Of a stretch of 33,240 bases of DNA, positions 23,783 to 31,742 are shown piece after piece; position 1 is the first letter of the stretch, and the number at the start of each line of letters is the position of its first letter. This stretch comes from Frankia sp. AgB1.9 (GTDB taxonomy: Bacteria > Actinomycetota > Actinomycetes > Frankiales > Frankiaceae). The notes under the pieces are model-generated. The model made no database searches, was not told the DNA's origin, and saw only the letters and a program-made list of their open reading frames with translations. A program made the position numbers and the translations under genes. The DNA lies in contig NZ_JADWYX010000048.1 of the NCBI RefSeq assembly GCF_016786355.1, forward strand, positions 1 through 33,240, written 5' to 3'.

Positions 23783-24727
23783 GTGCGCGTGGACCTGTTG
23801 GCGGCTACGCCGCCGGAGCAGCTCGTGGACGCGGTGAACGCCGTGCTCGCCGGCGGCCCAGTGCCCGACGTGGCGACGCTGCACGGCCTGCCCGAAGAGG
23901 TGGTGCGCGCAGCACTGGCGGCGTATCACGAGGCCGGGACAGCCGCGCTGACCCGGACGGCGCTGCGCTGGTACACCACCCGGCTCGTCTTCGCCGACCA
24001 GCGGCGCGCCGAACAGACCATGGCTACCATCGTCGGCCCGGTCCTGGACACCCTGCGCATCGGCGCCGACGCGGGAGCACCGGTTGACTGGTGGTACGCC
24101 CGCCGCGAGGGCGACTGGCGGGTCCACCTACGCCACCCCGACCCCGCCGCCCTCGGCACCTTCCTGCACGACCTCGGGCGCGGACGGCCCGTCGCGGCGA
24201 CCCAGCCACAGGTCCACGAACCGGACCTACGGCCCTTCGGCGGGCTGAGCGGCACCACGATCGCCTACGACCTGTTCATCGCCGAAAGCCACGCCATCCT
24301 CGCCTACGCCCGCCGCCCGAACCCGCCGCTGCCGCTCCGTGATCTGTCCATCGCCGTCCTGGACGTCCTGCTCGCCGCCGCCGGTCTGCGCCCGCATACC
24401 CGCGGCGGGGTCTACGCGCAGGTCTGCGTCAAGCTGGCGCCGCGCCGCGCGGCCGAGCCGGACGGCATCCACCAGCTCGCCGCGGACCTACACCACCGAC
24501 TGCTCAGCGACCCGCACCTGCACACCACGATCGGCAGCCGGTGGGCCCAGGCCGCCGCGACCGCCGGCACCCAACTCGCCGCCACCGCCACCGCCGGACT
24601 CCTCACCCACGACCTCTCCGACGTCCTCGTCGCCCTCATCCGCGCCCACTGGTCGCGCCTCGGCCTGTCCGCCACCGCGCAGGCCGTCCTCGCCTACGCC
24701 GCGCACGACGCCTACGCCCGATGCTGA
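23783..24727 (+). CDS. Thiopeptide-type bacteriocin biosynthesis (SpaB_C-like) protein
   Basis: GTG at 23783 with an AAGGGGGGG ribosome binding site; 314 residues. From residue ~103, WWYARREGDWRVHLRH, then FGGLSGTTIAYDLFIAESHA and ILAYAR match the stand-alone 'thiopeptide-type' domain (TIGR03891 type), which corresponds to the elimination half of class I lantibiotic dehydratases (SpaB_C) or to pyridine synthases in thiopeptides. The N-terminal ~60 residues (LVDAVNAVLAGG, LHGLPEEVVRAALAAYHEAG) are the usual small helical head of such proteins. The expected partners, a glutamylating LanB and a peptide precursor, are not in this window. Assigned from memory of the family, without a search. Confidence 0.7.
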   Translation: MRVDLLAATPPEQLVDAVNAVLAGGPVPDVATLHGLPEEVVRAALAAYHEAGTAALTRTALRWYTTRLVFADQRRAEQTMATIVGPVLDTLRIGADAGAPVDWWYARREGDWRVHLRHPDPAALGTFLHDLGRGRPVAATQPQVHEPDLRPFGGLSGTTIAYDLFIAESHAILAYARRPNPPLPLRDLSIAVLDVLLAAAGLRPHTRGGVYAQVCVKLAPRRAAEPDGIHQLAADLHHRLLSDPHLHTTIGSRWAQAAATAGTQLAATATAGLLTHDLSDVLVALIRAHWSRLGLSATAQAVLAYAAHDAYARC

Positions 24728-24846
24728 CCCCCCCGCCAGGCCGACCCCTCACGGCCCGCATCGGTGTGCCTCGGCTCCCCATGATCCCCACCCGGCCAGG
24801 GCCGGCGCGTAGCGCCGAGCAGCCGCTCCTGACAGTGAGAACCCCG

Positions 24847-26082
24847 ATGTCCCAGACGAACACCGCGGCGCCCTCGCAGGCGGCGTCACAGCTGCGCTCC
24901 GCGATGGTCAACGCCCTGCTCACCGACGGGACGATCACGACCCCATCCGTCGAGCGCGCCTTCCTGACCGTGCCCCGCCACCTGTTCCTACCCGCCGAGA
25001 CCTCGCTGGAGGGCGCCTACGCGCCGTACCGGCCGGTGGAACTCACCGACGCCAGGAAGCCGGTCGCCCTGGCCTCACCACCACCGTCGGCGTCCGTTGC
25101 CGCCCGCCGGATCGAACAGGCCCAACTCCACCCCGGAATGACCGTGGCCGAGATCGGCACCGACGGGCTGAACGCCGCACTCCTCGCCGAGATCGTCGGA
25201 CCCGGCGGCCACGTCATCAGCACCGACACCGACACCCACGTCCTCGACCGGGCCCGCCGCCAGCTGGCCGCGACCGGCTACGACGACCAGGTCACCCTCC
25301 TACGCGCCGACCGGCACGACACCCTGCCCGCCCTCGGCCGCGCCGCGGACGTCATCCTCGTGACCGACCTGGCCAGGAGCATCCCTGCGGGCTGGCTCGT
25401 CCAGCTCGCCGCCGACGGCCGGCTCGTCCTGCCACTCCAGCTCGGTCCGGTGACGGCCACGGTCGCGTTTGTCCGCGACCGCGACCACCTGACCAGCACC
25501 AGCGTCACGCTCCCCGACCTGCTGCCCTTCCACACTGACGCCGGCCCCGGCGGGCGGGTCGTCGCGCTCGCCGAGTACGGCGGCGACCTCACCCTCGTCC
25601 CCGACGTGGAGGCCGAGCAGTGGGGCTCCGCCAGCCTGGCGGTCGACGACGAGGCCATCGTGTGGACCGACGTCGTGCGGGACCGGTACGCGTTCGCCGA
25701 GCTGTACCTGTGGCTCGCCTGCTGGCTGCCCTCTTTCCGCCTGCTGTCCCTCCTTTTCGGACCCGGCACCCGCGAGTGGCAGCCGTTCGGCGCCGCGGGC
25801 GTCTGGTCCCACGCCTACCTCGTCGCCGAATCCTGTGACGGCGGCTTCCGGTTCGGCGCCCACCCCGACGGCCCCAAGGCCGCCGCCGCCCTGACCGCCG
25901 AGATCCGACGCTGGGACGACACCACCCGCCACACCCTCCACCCCACCTACGCCTACTGGCTCACCGGCACCAGCCGCCCCCCAGCGGACGAGACATCCGC
26001 TGTGGTCGCGACTAGACACGGCGAGGCCGTGATCCACTGGCCGCCTATGCTTTCGCCGCGTCGCCGAGCCGAGGCAGGTTGA
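24847..26082 (+). CDS. Divergent FxLD-type PIMT-like methyltransferase
   Basis: 411 residues from the ATG at 24847; upstream ATGs at 24781 and 24721 are possible but give unlike-family N-termini. VERAFLTVPRHLFLPAET is the typical entry of FxLD-system methyltransferases (PIMT homologs that modify Asp in lanthipeptides). The SAM loop reads VAEIGTDGLNAALLAEIVG where family members, as I remember them, have LEIGSGGYNAALLAELVG, and the later GAWD motif is replaced (VTDLARSIPAGW). The C-terminal FGAHPDGPKAAAALTAEIRRWD still fits. It follows the SpaB_C-like gene by 119 bases and probably acts with it, unless it has lost catalysis. Confidence 0.7.
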   Translation: MSQTNTAAPSQAASQLRSAMVNALLTDGTITTPSVERAFLTVPRHLFLPAETSLEGAYAPYRPVELTDARKPVALASPPPSASVAARRIEQAQLHPGMTVAEIGTDGLNAALLAEIVGPGGHVISTDTDTHVLDRARRQLAATGYDDQVTLLRADRHDTLPALGRAADVILVTDLARSIPAGWLVQLAADGRLVLPLQLGPVTATVAFVRDRDHLTSTSVTLPDLLPFHTDAGPGGRVVALAEYGGDLTLVPDVEAEQWGSASLAVDDEAIVWTDVVRDRYAFAELYLWLACWLPSFRLLSLLFGPGTREWQPFGAAGVWSHAYLVAESCDGGFRFGAHPDGPKAAAALTAEIRRWDDTTRHTLHPTYAYWLTGTSRPPADETSAVVATRHGEAVIHWPPMLSPRRRAEAG

Positions 26083-26629
26083 GCGGCTCGTGGGTTGACG
26101 GTCGGTTATCGGCTGGCTGTCTCTGGCCGATGTCGTGGGCGGCAGGTTGCTGCCAGGATCGGGCGACTCGTCGCGCATGAGGACAAATCTGCCGGCACTT
26201 CTGTGCCATGGGGATTTGGCTTGTAGGCAAACACAGTCGGCGGGGTCCGGCGGCCGGTCAAGACTGTCCTTGCTACGGAGCGGAACCGCCTGCTGGGGCG
26301 GCGCCGGGTCGGGGGAGCGCCGCCGCCCGTCCGACCGGCACTGGTCTCGTCCTGCGACCGACGGTGGATCGCCGTCTCTGCATCCCAGCTAGGCACCGTC
26401 GTCTGAGCCTCGACGCGCGAGGGGTGTGGCAGGCGAGGTGGGTGGTGGTGCTGTTTGCTCCTGCCGCGCCGGCGGCGGCTACGCTCAGTCAGCCATATGC
26501 CACTTTCCGGCGTATTTTAGGTGGGGTCGAACGGGCTGTCGTTGTGATCTTTGTCGCCTTGTCGTGATGCGCGCTGGGCGCCGATAACCGTCCCGTTCGT
26601 GGTGTGCGTTCGGCGATGGGGCAGTCATC
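26083..26629. other. Intergenic region after the methyltransferase operon
   Basis: No credible gene on either strand. A TTGACG occurs at about 26096-26101 but has no clear -10. Near 26507-26520 the local GC drops (CCGGCGTATTTTAGG), possibly a promoter for the lipoprotein gene. No repeat or terminator with a T-run was found. Confidence 0.35.
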
Positions 26630-27244
26630 ATGGGTTACGCGTTGTCCGGTTGGAGTGGCGCTTACAGGCTGTGTGTCGCGGCTGCGTGCGCGCTGGCGCT
26701 GCTCGCGGGCTGTGGTGGCGGATCGCATGCCGGCTCGCCCGCCGCTTCTCCGAGTGCCGTGGGGTCCGCCGCGGCCGGTGGGCGATCGGGGGTGGCGGGG
26801 ACGCCGTCGGCTGGCATAGCGGGCACGGCGGTGGACCAGCGGGCGGTGGATGGGGCGCTGGCCGCGTACCGGGCGATGTTCGAGGACTGGATCGCGGTCT
26901 CGGCGACGTCGGACTATCAGGATCCGCGTCTGACCGAGCATGTCAGCGGGCGGGCGCTGTCGTTGCTGTACGAGTCGGTGTATCTGGACAAGGAACACGG
27001 CGTGGTCGTGAAGGGCCGGCCTGTTCTCGCGCCGCGGGTCACGGCCCTGGGCCCCGAGCCCGATCCGAGTAGGGCGACGATCGTTGACTGCGCTGATGAC
27101 ACCGACTGGCTGGACTACCGGCTGGATGGCCAGTTGGAGGATGAAACGCCCGGCGGCCGGCACTTCGTGCAGGCGCTCGCGCTGCGGACCGCAGACGTCT
27201 GGAAGATTGATCAGCTGGTCATCAAGGACCGTGGCACATGCTGA
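26630..27244 (+). CDS. Lipoprotein of unknown function
   Basis: 204 residues. A signal peptide ends in the lipobox ALLAGC, with lipid-modified Cys28, so the protein should be anchored outside the membrane. A Gly/Ser/Ala-rich linker follows (residues ~30-65) and then a compact domain: AYRAMFEDWIAVSATSDYQD, RALSLLYESVYL, VDCADDTDWLDYRLDG and VWKIDQLVIKDRGTC. This arrangement matches a group of actinobacterial lipoproteins encoded next to secreted PKD-like proteins, as here. The fold may be of the SnoaL/NTF2 kind, judged from the helix-then-sheet pattern; that is tentative. It overlaps the next gene by seven bases. Confidence 0.8.
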   Translation: MGYALSGWSGAYRLCVAAACALALLAGCGGGSHAGSPAASPSAVGSAAAGGRSGVAGTPSAGIAGTAVDQRAVDGALAAYRAMFEDWIAVSATSDYQDPRLTEHVSGRALSLLYESVYLDKEHGVVVKGRPVLAPRVTALGPEPDPSRATIVDCADDTDWLDYRLDGQLEDETPGGRHFVQALALRTADVWKIDQLVIKDRGTC

Positions 27245-28176
27245 CCCGCCGCCGTGTCGCCGCCGTGGCCGTCGCGCTGGTGGTGACGGTCGGGATCGGG
27301 GCTGCTCCGGCCCAGGCGGGCGGTCATTTCGACGGCTCGGCGAACTGCGGCAACGAGATCCACGGCTGTGACGTGTGGGCGTCGGTCGCGGGGACGCCCG
27401 AGGAGCCGGTCGCGGTCCCGACGGCCGCGGCGAAGGCACCGTCGAGCCCGCAGGTGTGCCGCGCGCCGGGCGCGCAGACGCCCGTGCCGTGTGTGGACCC
27501 CGACTTCGGGTGGCTGGGTAGCGATGGCTGCTACTACCGGCCGGCCACAGGCTTCACGCCCGCCGCCGCGATGGTCGCCGCGGACGTCACGCCCGGCGTC
27601 GAGGGCGGCTGGTATGAGTGGACCTGTCTGGGGGTCAGTACCGGCGGTGGGGTTCGCTGGCTGCCGAACGCGGTGGCTGACCAGTTCATCCCCGTGACCC
27701 CCCAGATCCTCGGGCAGCGAGCGGAACGCCGCCTCGCGCTCCCGGTCCCGCAGATCGCGATGAACCCCGTCGCCGAGCAGATAGTGGGCGTGGCGACCTG
27801 GCTGTGGATCGAACCGGGCGCATGGGCGCCGGTCTCGGCGACAGCGACCGCCGGCGGGGTCGCGGTCAGCGCGATGGCCCGACCGACCTCGGTGACCTGG
27901 GCGATGGGAGACGGCGCGGTCATCACCTGCACGGGCCCGGGAACGCCCTACACACCCGACAGGGATCCGCACAGCGCGTCGCCGGACTGCGGCCACACCT
28001 ACCACCACCGGTCGCTGGACGAGTTCGGCGGGACGTTCCCGGTGACCGTGACGATCCGCTGGGACGTCACCTGGGCCGGCGCAGGCCAGGGCGGAGTGTT
28101 CCCGGGTCTTGCGACAGTATCCACGAGGCAAGTCCGGGTCATCGATATTCCCGCGCTGGTTACCGGCGGCAGCTGA
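27238..28176 (+). CDS. Secreted protein with PKD-like domain
   Basis: 312 residues. A signal peptide (MLTRRRVAAVAVALVVTVGI) with likely cleavage after APAQA (residue 27) sends it out of the cell. The early part has paired Cys (NCGNEIHGCDVW, CRAPGAQTPVPC), the middle GGWYEWTCLG, and the C-terminal part VTWAMGDGAVITCTGPGTPY with DCGHTY, a PKD-like beta-sandwich with a likely disulfide. Relatives are widespread in streptomycetes with no known role and are sometimes mislabelled as ATP/GTP-binding. Its coupling to the lipoprotein suggests the two form a cell-surface complex. Confidence 0.8.
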   Translation: MLTRRRVAAVAVALVVTVGIGAAPAQAGGHFDGSANCGNEIHGCDVWASVAGTPEEPVAVPTAAAKAPSSPQVCRAPGAQTPVPCVDPDFGWLGSDGCYYRPATGFTPAAAMVAADVTPGVEGGWYEWTCLGVSTGGGVRWLPNAVADQFIPVTPQILGQRAERRLALPVPQIAMNPVAEQIVGVATWLWIEPGAWAPVSATATAGGVAVSAMARPTSVTWAMGDGAVITCTGPGTPYTPDRDPHSASPDCGHTYHHRSLDEFGGTFPVTVTIRWDVTWAGAGQGGVFPGLATVSTRQVRVIDIPALVTGGS

Positions 28177-28499
28177 GAAGACGGTCGGATCGCGCCAGCC
28201 AGACGAGGTCCGGCGCGGATTTCCCGGAGCCGCTCCCGGATGCCCGCCAGACTTTTCTCACGTGAAGTAAGAAAGGGCGGCGAGGTGCGTCCGGGCACTA
28301 CCGCCCCCGGAACGGGCCAGCGCACGGCTGACGCTGCTGTATCGAGAATCGCCTGCCGGCGACAGGCGGGTATATTCGCAGGCAGCACCGACTGGCCCGC
28401 TCACCGTCATTACCTGTGCTCGTAGGTCCTGCTGTGCGGGCGGACAGGTCGCCGCCCTGGACCACACCGACCGCACGACCGGGCTCACTGTCGGCATCG

Positions 28500-28550
28500 C
28501 GGATAGATCAGCAGCCGGTCCTGGGCCTCCATGTCTATCTGAGCGACGCC
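28500..28550. repeat. Dispersed repeat R1, copy a
   Basis: GATAGATCAGCAGCCGGTCC, then TGGG and TATCTGAGCGACGCC, corresponds to the segment at 29821-29870 with several mismatches. The outer GATAGAT and TCTATC are partly complementary. Confidence 0.45.
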
Positions 28551-28642
28551 CCAGGGGCCGCCGCCGGGATATTTGAGCACAGGCCGCGGGCTGCAGCGGT
28601 GCCCAGCGAACTGCCAGCGAGGCATTCGCCCTGGTCAGAAGC

Positions 28643-28740
28643 GCTGCTCAAGTAGAGCCGACCAGCGCTGCTCATGCAGCGCTCAAGTGCATGGCCGGGT
28701 GCTCCTCTATCCGCGATCCCGACAGTCCCTGTAGGGATCG
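28643..28740. repeat. Dispersed repeat R2, copy a, with palindrome
   Basis: A segment with GCTGCTCATGCAGCGCTCAA and TCTATCCGCGATCCC is repeated at 31803-31887. It ends in a near-perfect palindrome: CGATCCCGACA (28714-28724), GTCCC, TGTAGGGATCG (28730-28740), one mismatch in 11. Confidence 0.55.
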
Positions 28741-28900
28741 GCTCGACTCGGCCACTCGGGCCTGACAGGTCGGAGTTCTTGGCCAGTACCCACGCGGCGA
28801 ATGCGGGTGTTGTTGGCCAGTGCGGCCGTGCCGGAGCACGGCGAGAGGCCGCTTCGACCTGCCAGCGCGTGCGGTAGGCCGCCGCTTGCGGGCGCGGACG

Positions 28901-29611
28901 TCAACGCAGTCGGCTGAGCGCTGACCGTAGGGCGCTTCCGGCGTCGGCCGTGACCGGCTCGCCGTGGCCGAAGCAGGCGACGTCTGGGTCGAGATCCGCC
29001 TGCCGGCGTAGGGATGCGAGTGCGGCGTCTCTGTCGACGTTGAACACTCCGAGGATGACCTGTCCGTCCTGCCTGCGTGCGACCGTGTCGCCGGTGAACA
29101 GGACGCCGTGGTCGGGCAGATGGACCGCGACACTGCCAGGGGTGTGGCCGGGCACGGCGACGGCCTGCGCGCGACTGCCGAAGTCGAGCGCGTCGCCGTC
29201 GTCGAGTTCGCGGTCGACCCGTACGGGCGCTGCCGCTGGCGGTGCGCCACGGGTGACCTGACGGTAGATCGGGCGCTCCCAGTCGAGCAGCACGGGCGGG
29301 GCGCCGACCGTCTCACCGCGGATCACAGAGGCGTCGTCCCGATGCGCGCAGATGAGGACGTCTCCCCAGGCGGCGACCTCGCCCGCCGCTCCCACGTGGT
29401 CGTGATGGAAGTGGGTCAGGATCAGCTGGCGCACGTCCGCCGGGCCGCGGCCGAGTCCGCGGATGCCCGCCGCGATCCGCTCGCCAGATCCCGCGACGCC
29501 GCAGTCGACCAGTGTGAGGCCGTCATCGTCCAGCCACAGGTAGGCGTGCCCGACCGGGAACCGGAGAAAATACAGCCTCGGCAGCAGCCTCACCAGCTCC
29601 ATCGCGCTCAT
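28901..29611 (-). CDS. Metallo-beta-lactamase-fold hydrolase
   Basis: 236 residues from the ATG at 29611 (ATGs at 29635 and 29602 are alternatives; ribosome binding sites are weak). The zinc site THFHHDH at residues 66-72 is the HxHxDH motif; other ligands lie in VPGHTPGS, LFTGDTV and CFGHGEP. This branch (PRLYFLRFPVGHAYLWLDDD, LTLVDCG) includes glyoxalase II-like and lactonase-like enzymes; the substrate cannot be read. It is a cytosolic enzyme with no signal peptide. It stands alone on the minus strand between the dispersed repeats. Confidence 0.88.
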   Translation of the reverse strand: MSAMELVRLLPRLYFLRFPVGHAYLWLDDDGLTLVDCGVAGSGERIAAGIRGLGRGPADVRQLILTHFHHDHVGAAGEVAAWGDVLICAHRDDASVIRGETVGAPPVLLDWERPIYRQVTRGAPPAAAPVRVDRELDDGDALDFGSRAQAVAVPGHTPGSVAVHLPDHGVLFTGDTVARRQDGQVILGVFNVDRDAALASLRRQADLDPDVACFGHGEPVTADAGSALRSALSRLR

Positions 29612-29790
29612 GCGTGGAAATGTTAGGAGAGCCATCACCGGCTCGCCAGGATGTTGCGCCCTGCGCGGATCTGCCGCCAGCAGACCGCCAAGACCCGCCT
29701 GGTACGAGCCACGCCACCCGAGGACGGGCCAACCATCGCGGCCATTGGCCATCTACTGGCCAACCATCACAGCGAGTGGCCATCCGTCCC

Positions 29791-29817
29791 CGATCCCTAC
29801 AGGTCTTGTAGGGATCG
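29791..29817. repeat. Perfect 11-bp palindrome
   Basis: CGATCCCTACA (29791-29801) and TGTAGGGATCG (29807-29817) are perfectly complementary around GGTCT. The same arms occur at 28714-28740 (one mismatch), and the left arm alone at 31871-31881. An operator, a REP-like element or the stem of a terminator would all fit. Confidence 0.6.
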
Positions 29818-29820
29818 CTT

Positions 29821-29870
29821 GAAGATGAGCAGCCAGTCCTGGGGGTTAGCGCCTATCTGAGCAGCGGCGT
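29821..29870. repeat. Dispersed repeat R1, copy b
   Basis: GAAGATGAGCAGCCAGTCCT, GGG, and CCTATCTGAGCAGCGGCG parallel 28500-28550. A partial third copy, GGGATAGATGAGCAGAC, follows at 29883-29900. Confidence 0.45.
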
Positions 29871-30088
29871 GAGTGTGCGGTCGGGATAGATGAGCAGACG
29901 TCGTGGCTTTCCGCTCGGATCGATCTTCACCGTCGGCTACTGCTCGTAGCCGCTTGCCGGGACTGATCGCTTCCCTTCGCGACACCCGAGCGCCATCGGG
30001 CAAGGCAACATCAAGATCACACTGTGGCCATCGTGGAGGGGATCGCGCGACGGCCGATCGGCGCGTCGGGCGGGTATGAGCACCGAGG

Positions 30089-31020
30089 CTATCCGCGGAG
30101 CGTTCTCCGCTGCTCCTGTTCGGGGGTTGGCGCGGACGCCGCTGGCTGGGTCGCCTCCCAGACGTCACGGGCGATGGTGGCCCACAGATGCTGGGGGAAC
30201 TCGTGACCCATGTCCGGATAGGTGATCAGTCGGGCGTCGGGGATCGTCCTGGTGAGGGTGCGGGCGGCGTGGAGTCGAATCCAGGGATCATCCTGGCCGT
30301 GGATCACCAGGGTTGGTACCGCAATCGGCGCAGCTGGGCGCGGAGGTCGCCGCCGGTGCGGCTCGCGGCGAGCTGACGCTGGGTCGCGCCTGGGTCATGG
30401 TCGCGGTCCCAGGACTCCGTTGCGGTCTTGCGCACCCACTCCTCGTCGATTGGGTGCGCCGTGGAGCACATGATCAGATAGGTGTCGACCAGTCGCTGCA
30501 CGCCGCCTTCGCGGGTGTCGTCGTAGCGTTTGCGGGCCAGCCGCAGCAGGGTGCCGATCTTTAGGTTGCGCAGGTTGCTGATCGCGCCGCCGGTCCCGCC
30601 GGCCATCGCGGACACGAGGCTGCGGACCCGGTCCGGATGCCGAATGGCCACGAGCTGCGCGAGCGTGGCGCCCAACGACTCGCCCAGCAGGTGGGCGGAT
30701 TCCCAGCCGAGGGCGTCCATGACGGCGACCGCGTCGTCGACCATGTCGTCGGCCCGGTAGGCCGGCCCGCCTCCCCGTCCGAGCAGGGTCTTGATGGTCG
30801 TTCGGGGTGGGGAGGTGAAGTGGGTCGACAGGCCCGCGTCGCGGTTGTCGAAACGAGCGACGGCGAAGCCCCGTTCGGCGAGCTGCCGGCAGAACTCGTC
30901 CGGCCACCAGATCATCTGGAAGGTCAGCCCCATGACCAGCAGCAGCGGTTCTCCGTCGGGCGGCCCGAACGTCTCGTATGCGATCTTCACGTCGCCGTTG
31001 TGGGCGAAGGAGATGGACAC
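30089..31020 (-). pseudogene. Alpha/beta hydrolase with a frameshift
   Basis: GTG at 31020, preceded by GAGGAGCGGAG. The catalytic serine S115 is in GESLG; the N-terminal GDVKIAYETFG, LLLVMGLTFQMIWW and FDNRDAGLS are typical of the family. The frame ends at 30304, just after LRRLR; the rest of the protein lies one base out of phase (PTLVIHGQDDPW, with the acid, then YPDMGHEFP with the catalytic His) and ends at 30089. A single base change near 30316-30322 would join them. The strict reading lacks the Asp and His and would be inactive, but a sequencing error is plausible. It is divergent from a TetR regulator that probably controls it. Confidence 0.75.
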
Positions 31021-31112
31021 AGGGTTCTCCGCTCCTCGTGAGGGCCTGGCGCTGGCGTGGTCGTCCTCGCCCTCTTGGCAATGCACCTGACATGCTAAGA
31101 GTGGTGGACTGC

Positions 31113-31136
31113 TGATGCAATGCAGCCGCATTGTCA
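31113..31136. promoter_or_regulatory. Likely TetR operator and hydrolase promoter
   Basis: CAATGC (31118-31123) and GCATTG (31128-31133) form an inverted repeat with an AGCC spacer in the divergent region just before the regulator start. On the minus strand, a perfect TTGACA (31137-31132) overlaps it, though no good -10 follows at standard spacing. The layout suits repression of both genes by the TetR protein. Confidence 0.5.
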
Positions 31137-31148
31137 AAGGAGGTGTCG

Positions 31149-31742
31149 GTGCCGAAGCGGGTGGACCCGCTCGAGCGGCGTCGCAGCATCGCGGAGGCGG
31201 TGTTCCGGGTGACCGCCACCCGCGGAGTCGAGGCCGTCAGCCTGCGCGACGTCGCCGCCGAGGCCGGGGTGTCGATGGGGATGGTCCAGCACTACTTCCG
31301 CAGCAAGGACGAGATGCTGCTGTTCGCGCTCGACCACATGCGCGATCGAGTCGCCGGTCGGCTACAGGCCCGGCTCGCCTGCCTGCCGGACCCCACGCCC
31401 CGCGATGTCGCCCGCGCGGTCCTGACTGAGCTGCTGCCCATCAACGAGGACAGCCGGGCCGAAGCCGGCGTCTCCGTCGCGTTCTACTCCCGCGCGACCG
31501 TAACCCCCGCCTACGCACTGGCCCTCCGCCAAGGCTTGCGGGGCCTGCTCGACGTCTTCACAGAGCGTCTGCGCGCCGCCCAGCACAGCGGTCACACACG
31601 CCCGGACCTCGACGCCGAGCAGGAGGCCGCATCCTTGTTCTGGCTCGCGCACGGCCTGGTAGGCCCGCTCCTCGTCGGCCTTTACACGCCTGAAACAGCC
31701 CAATCCCTGCTCGACCGCCACCTGGACCGGATCTTCACCTGA
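31149..31742 (+). CDS. TetR-family transcription regulator
   Basis: GTG at 31149 directly after a strong AAAGGAGGTG ribosome binding site; 197 residues. The N-terminal helix-turn-helix reads RRRSIAEAVFRVTATRGVEA, LRDVAAEAGVSMGMVQHYF and RSKDEMLLFAL, the standard TetR pattern. The C-terminal ~140 residues form the ligand-binding helices (for example AFYSRATVTPAYALALRQGL), with unknown ligand. The divergent hydrolase 128 bases away and the inverted repeat between them suggest local control. It is complete. Confidence 0.92.
   Translation: MPKRVDPLERRRSIAEAVFRVTATRGVEAVSLRDVAAEAGVSMGMVQHYFRSKDEMLLFALDHMRDRVAGRLQARLACLPDPTPRDVARAVLTELLPINEDSRAEAGVSVAFYSRATVTPAYALALRQGLRGLLDVFTERLRAAQHSGHTRPDLDAEQEAASLFWLAHGLVGPLLVGLYTPETAQSLLDRHLDRIFT

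Larger units (their letters stand above)
28177..28900. other. Repeat-bearing intergenic region
   Basis: No gene. After the secreted-protein stop there are weak GC stems (for example GGGCGG and CCGCCC at about 28275-28305). Two dispersed repeats follow (about 28500-28550 and 28643-28740, listed separately), then TTGGCCAGT motifs at about 28779 and 28813 that recur inverted near 29745-29765. Confidence 0.45.
29612..30088. other. Repeat-bearing region between two minus-strand genes
   Basis: No gene. Contains inverted TTGGCCAGT-like motifs near 29745-29765, the perfect palindrome at 29791-29817, repeat R1 copy b at 29821-29870 and a further GGGATAGATGAGCAGAC at 29883-29900. The last part, 29900-30088, shows nothing recognisable. 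Confidence 0.45.

Noticed and set aside
20255..26082. An FxLD lanthipeptide precursor in or near the methyltransferase operon
   Set aside because: I looked for short frames with an F-x-L-D motif followed by Cys/Ser/Thr-rich sequence and found none; the closest string (FDGLEL) is inside a methyltransferase.
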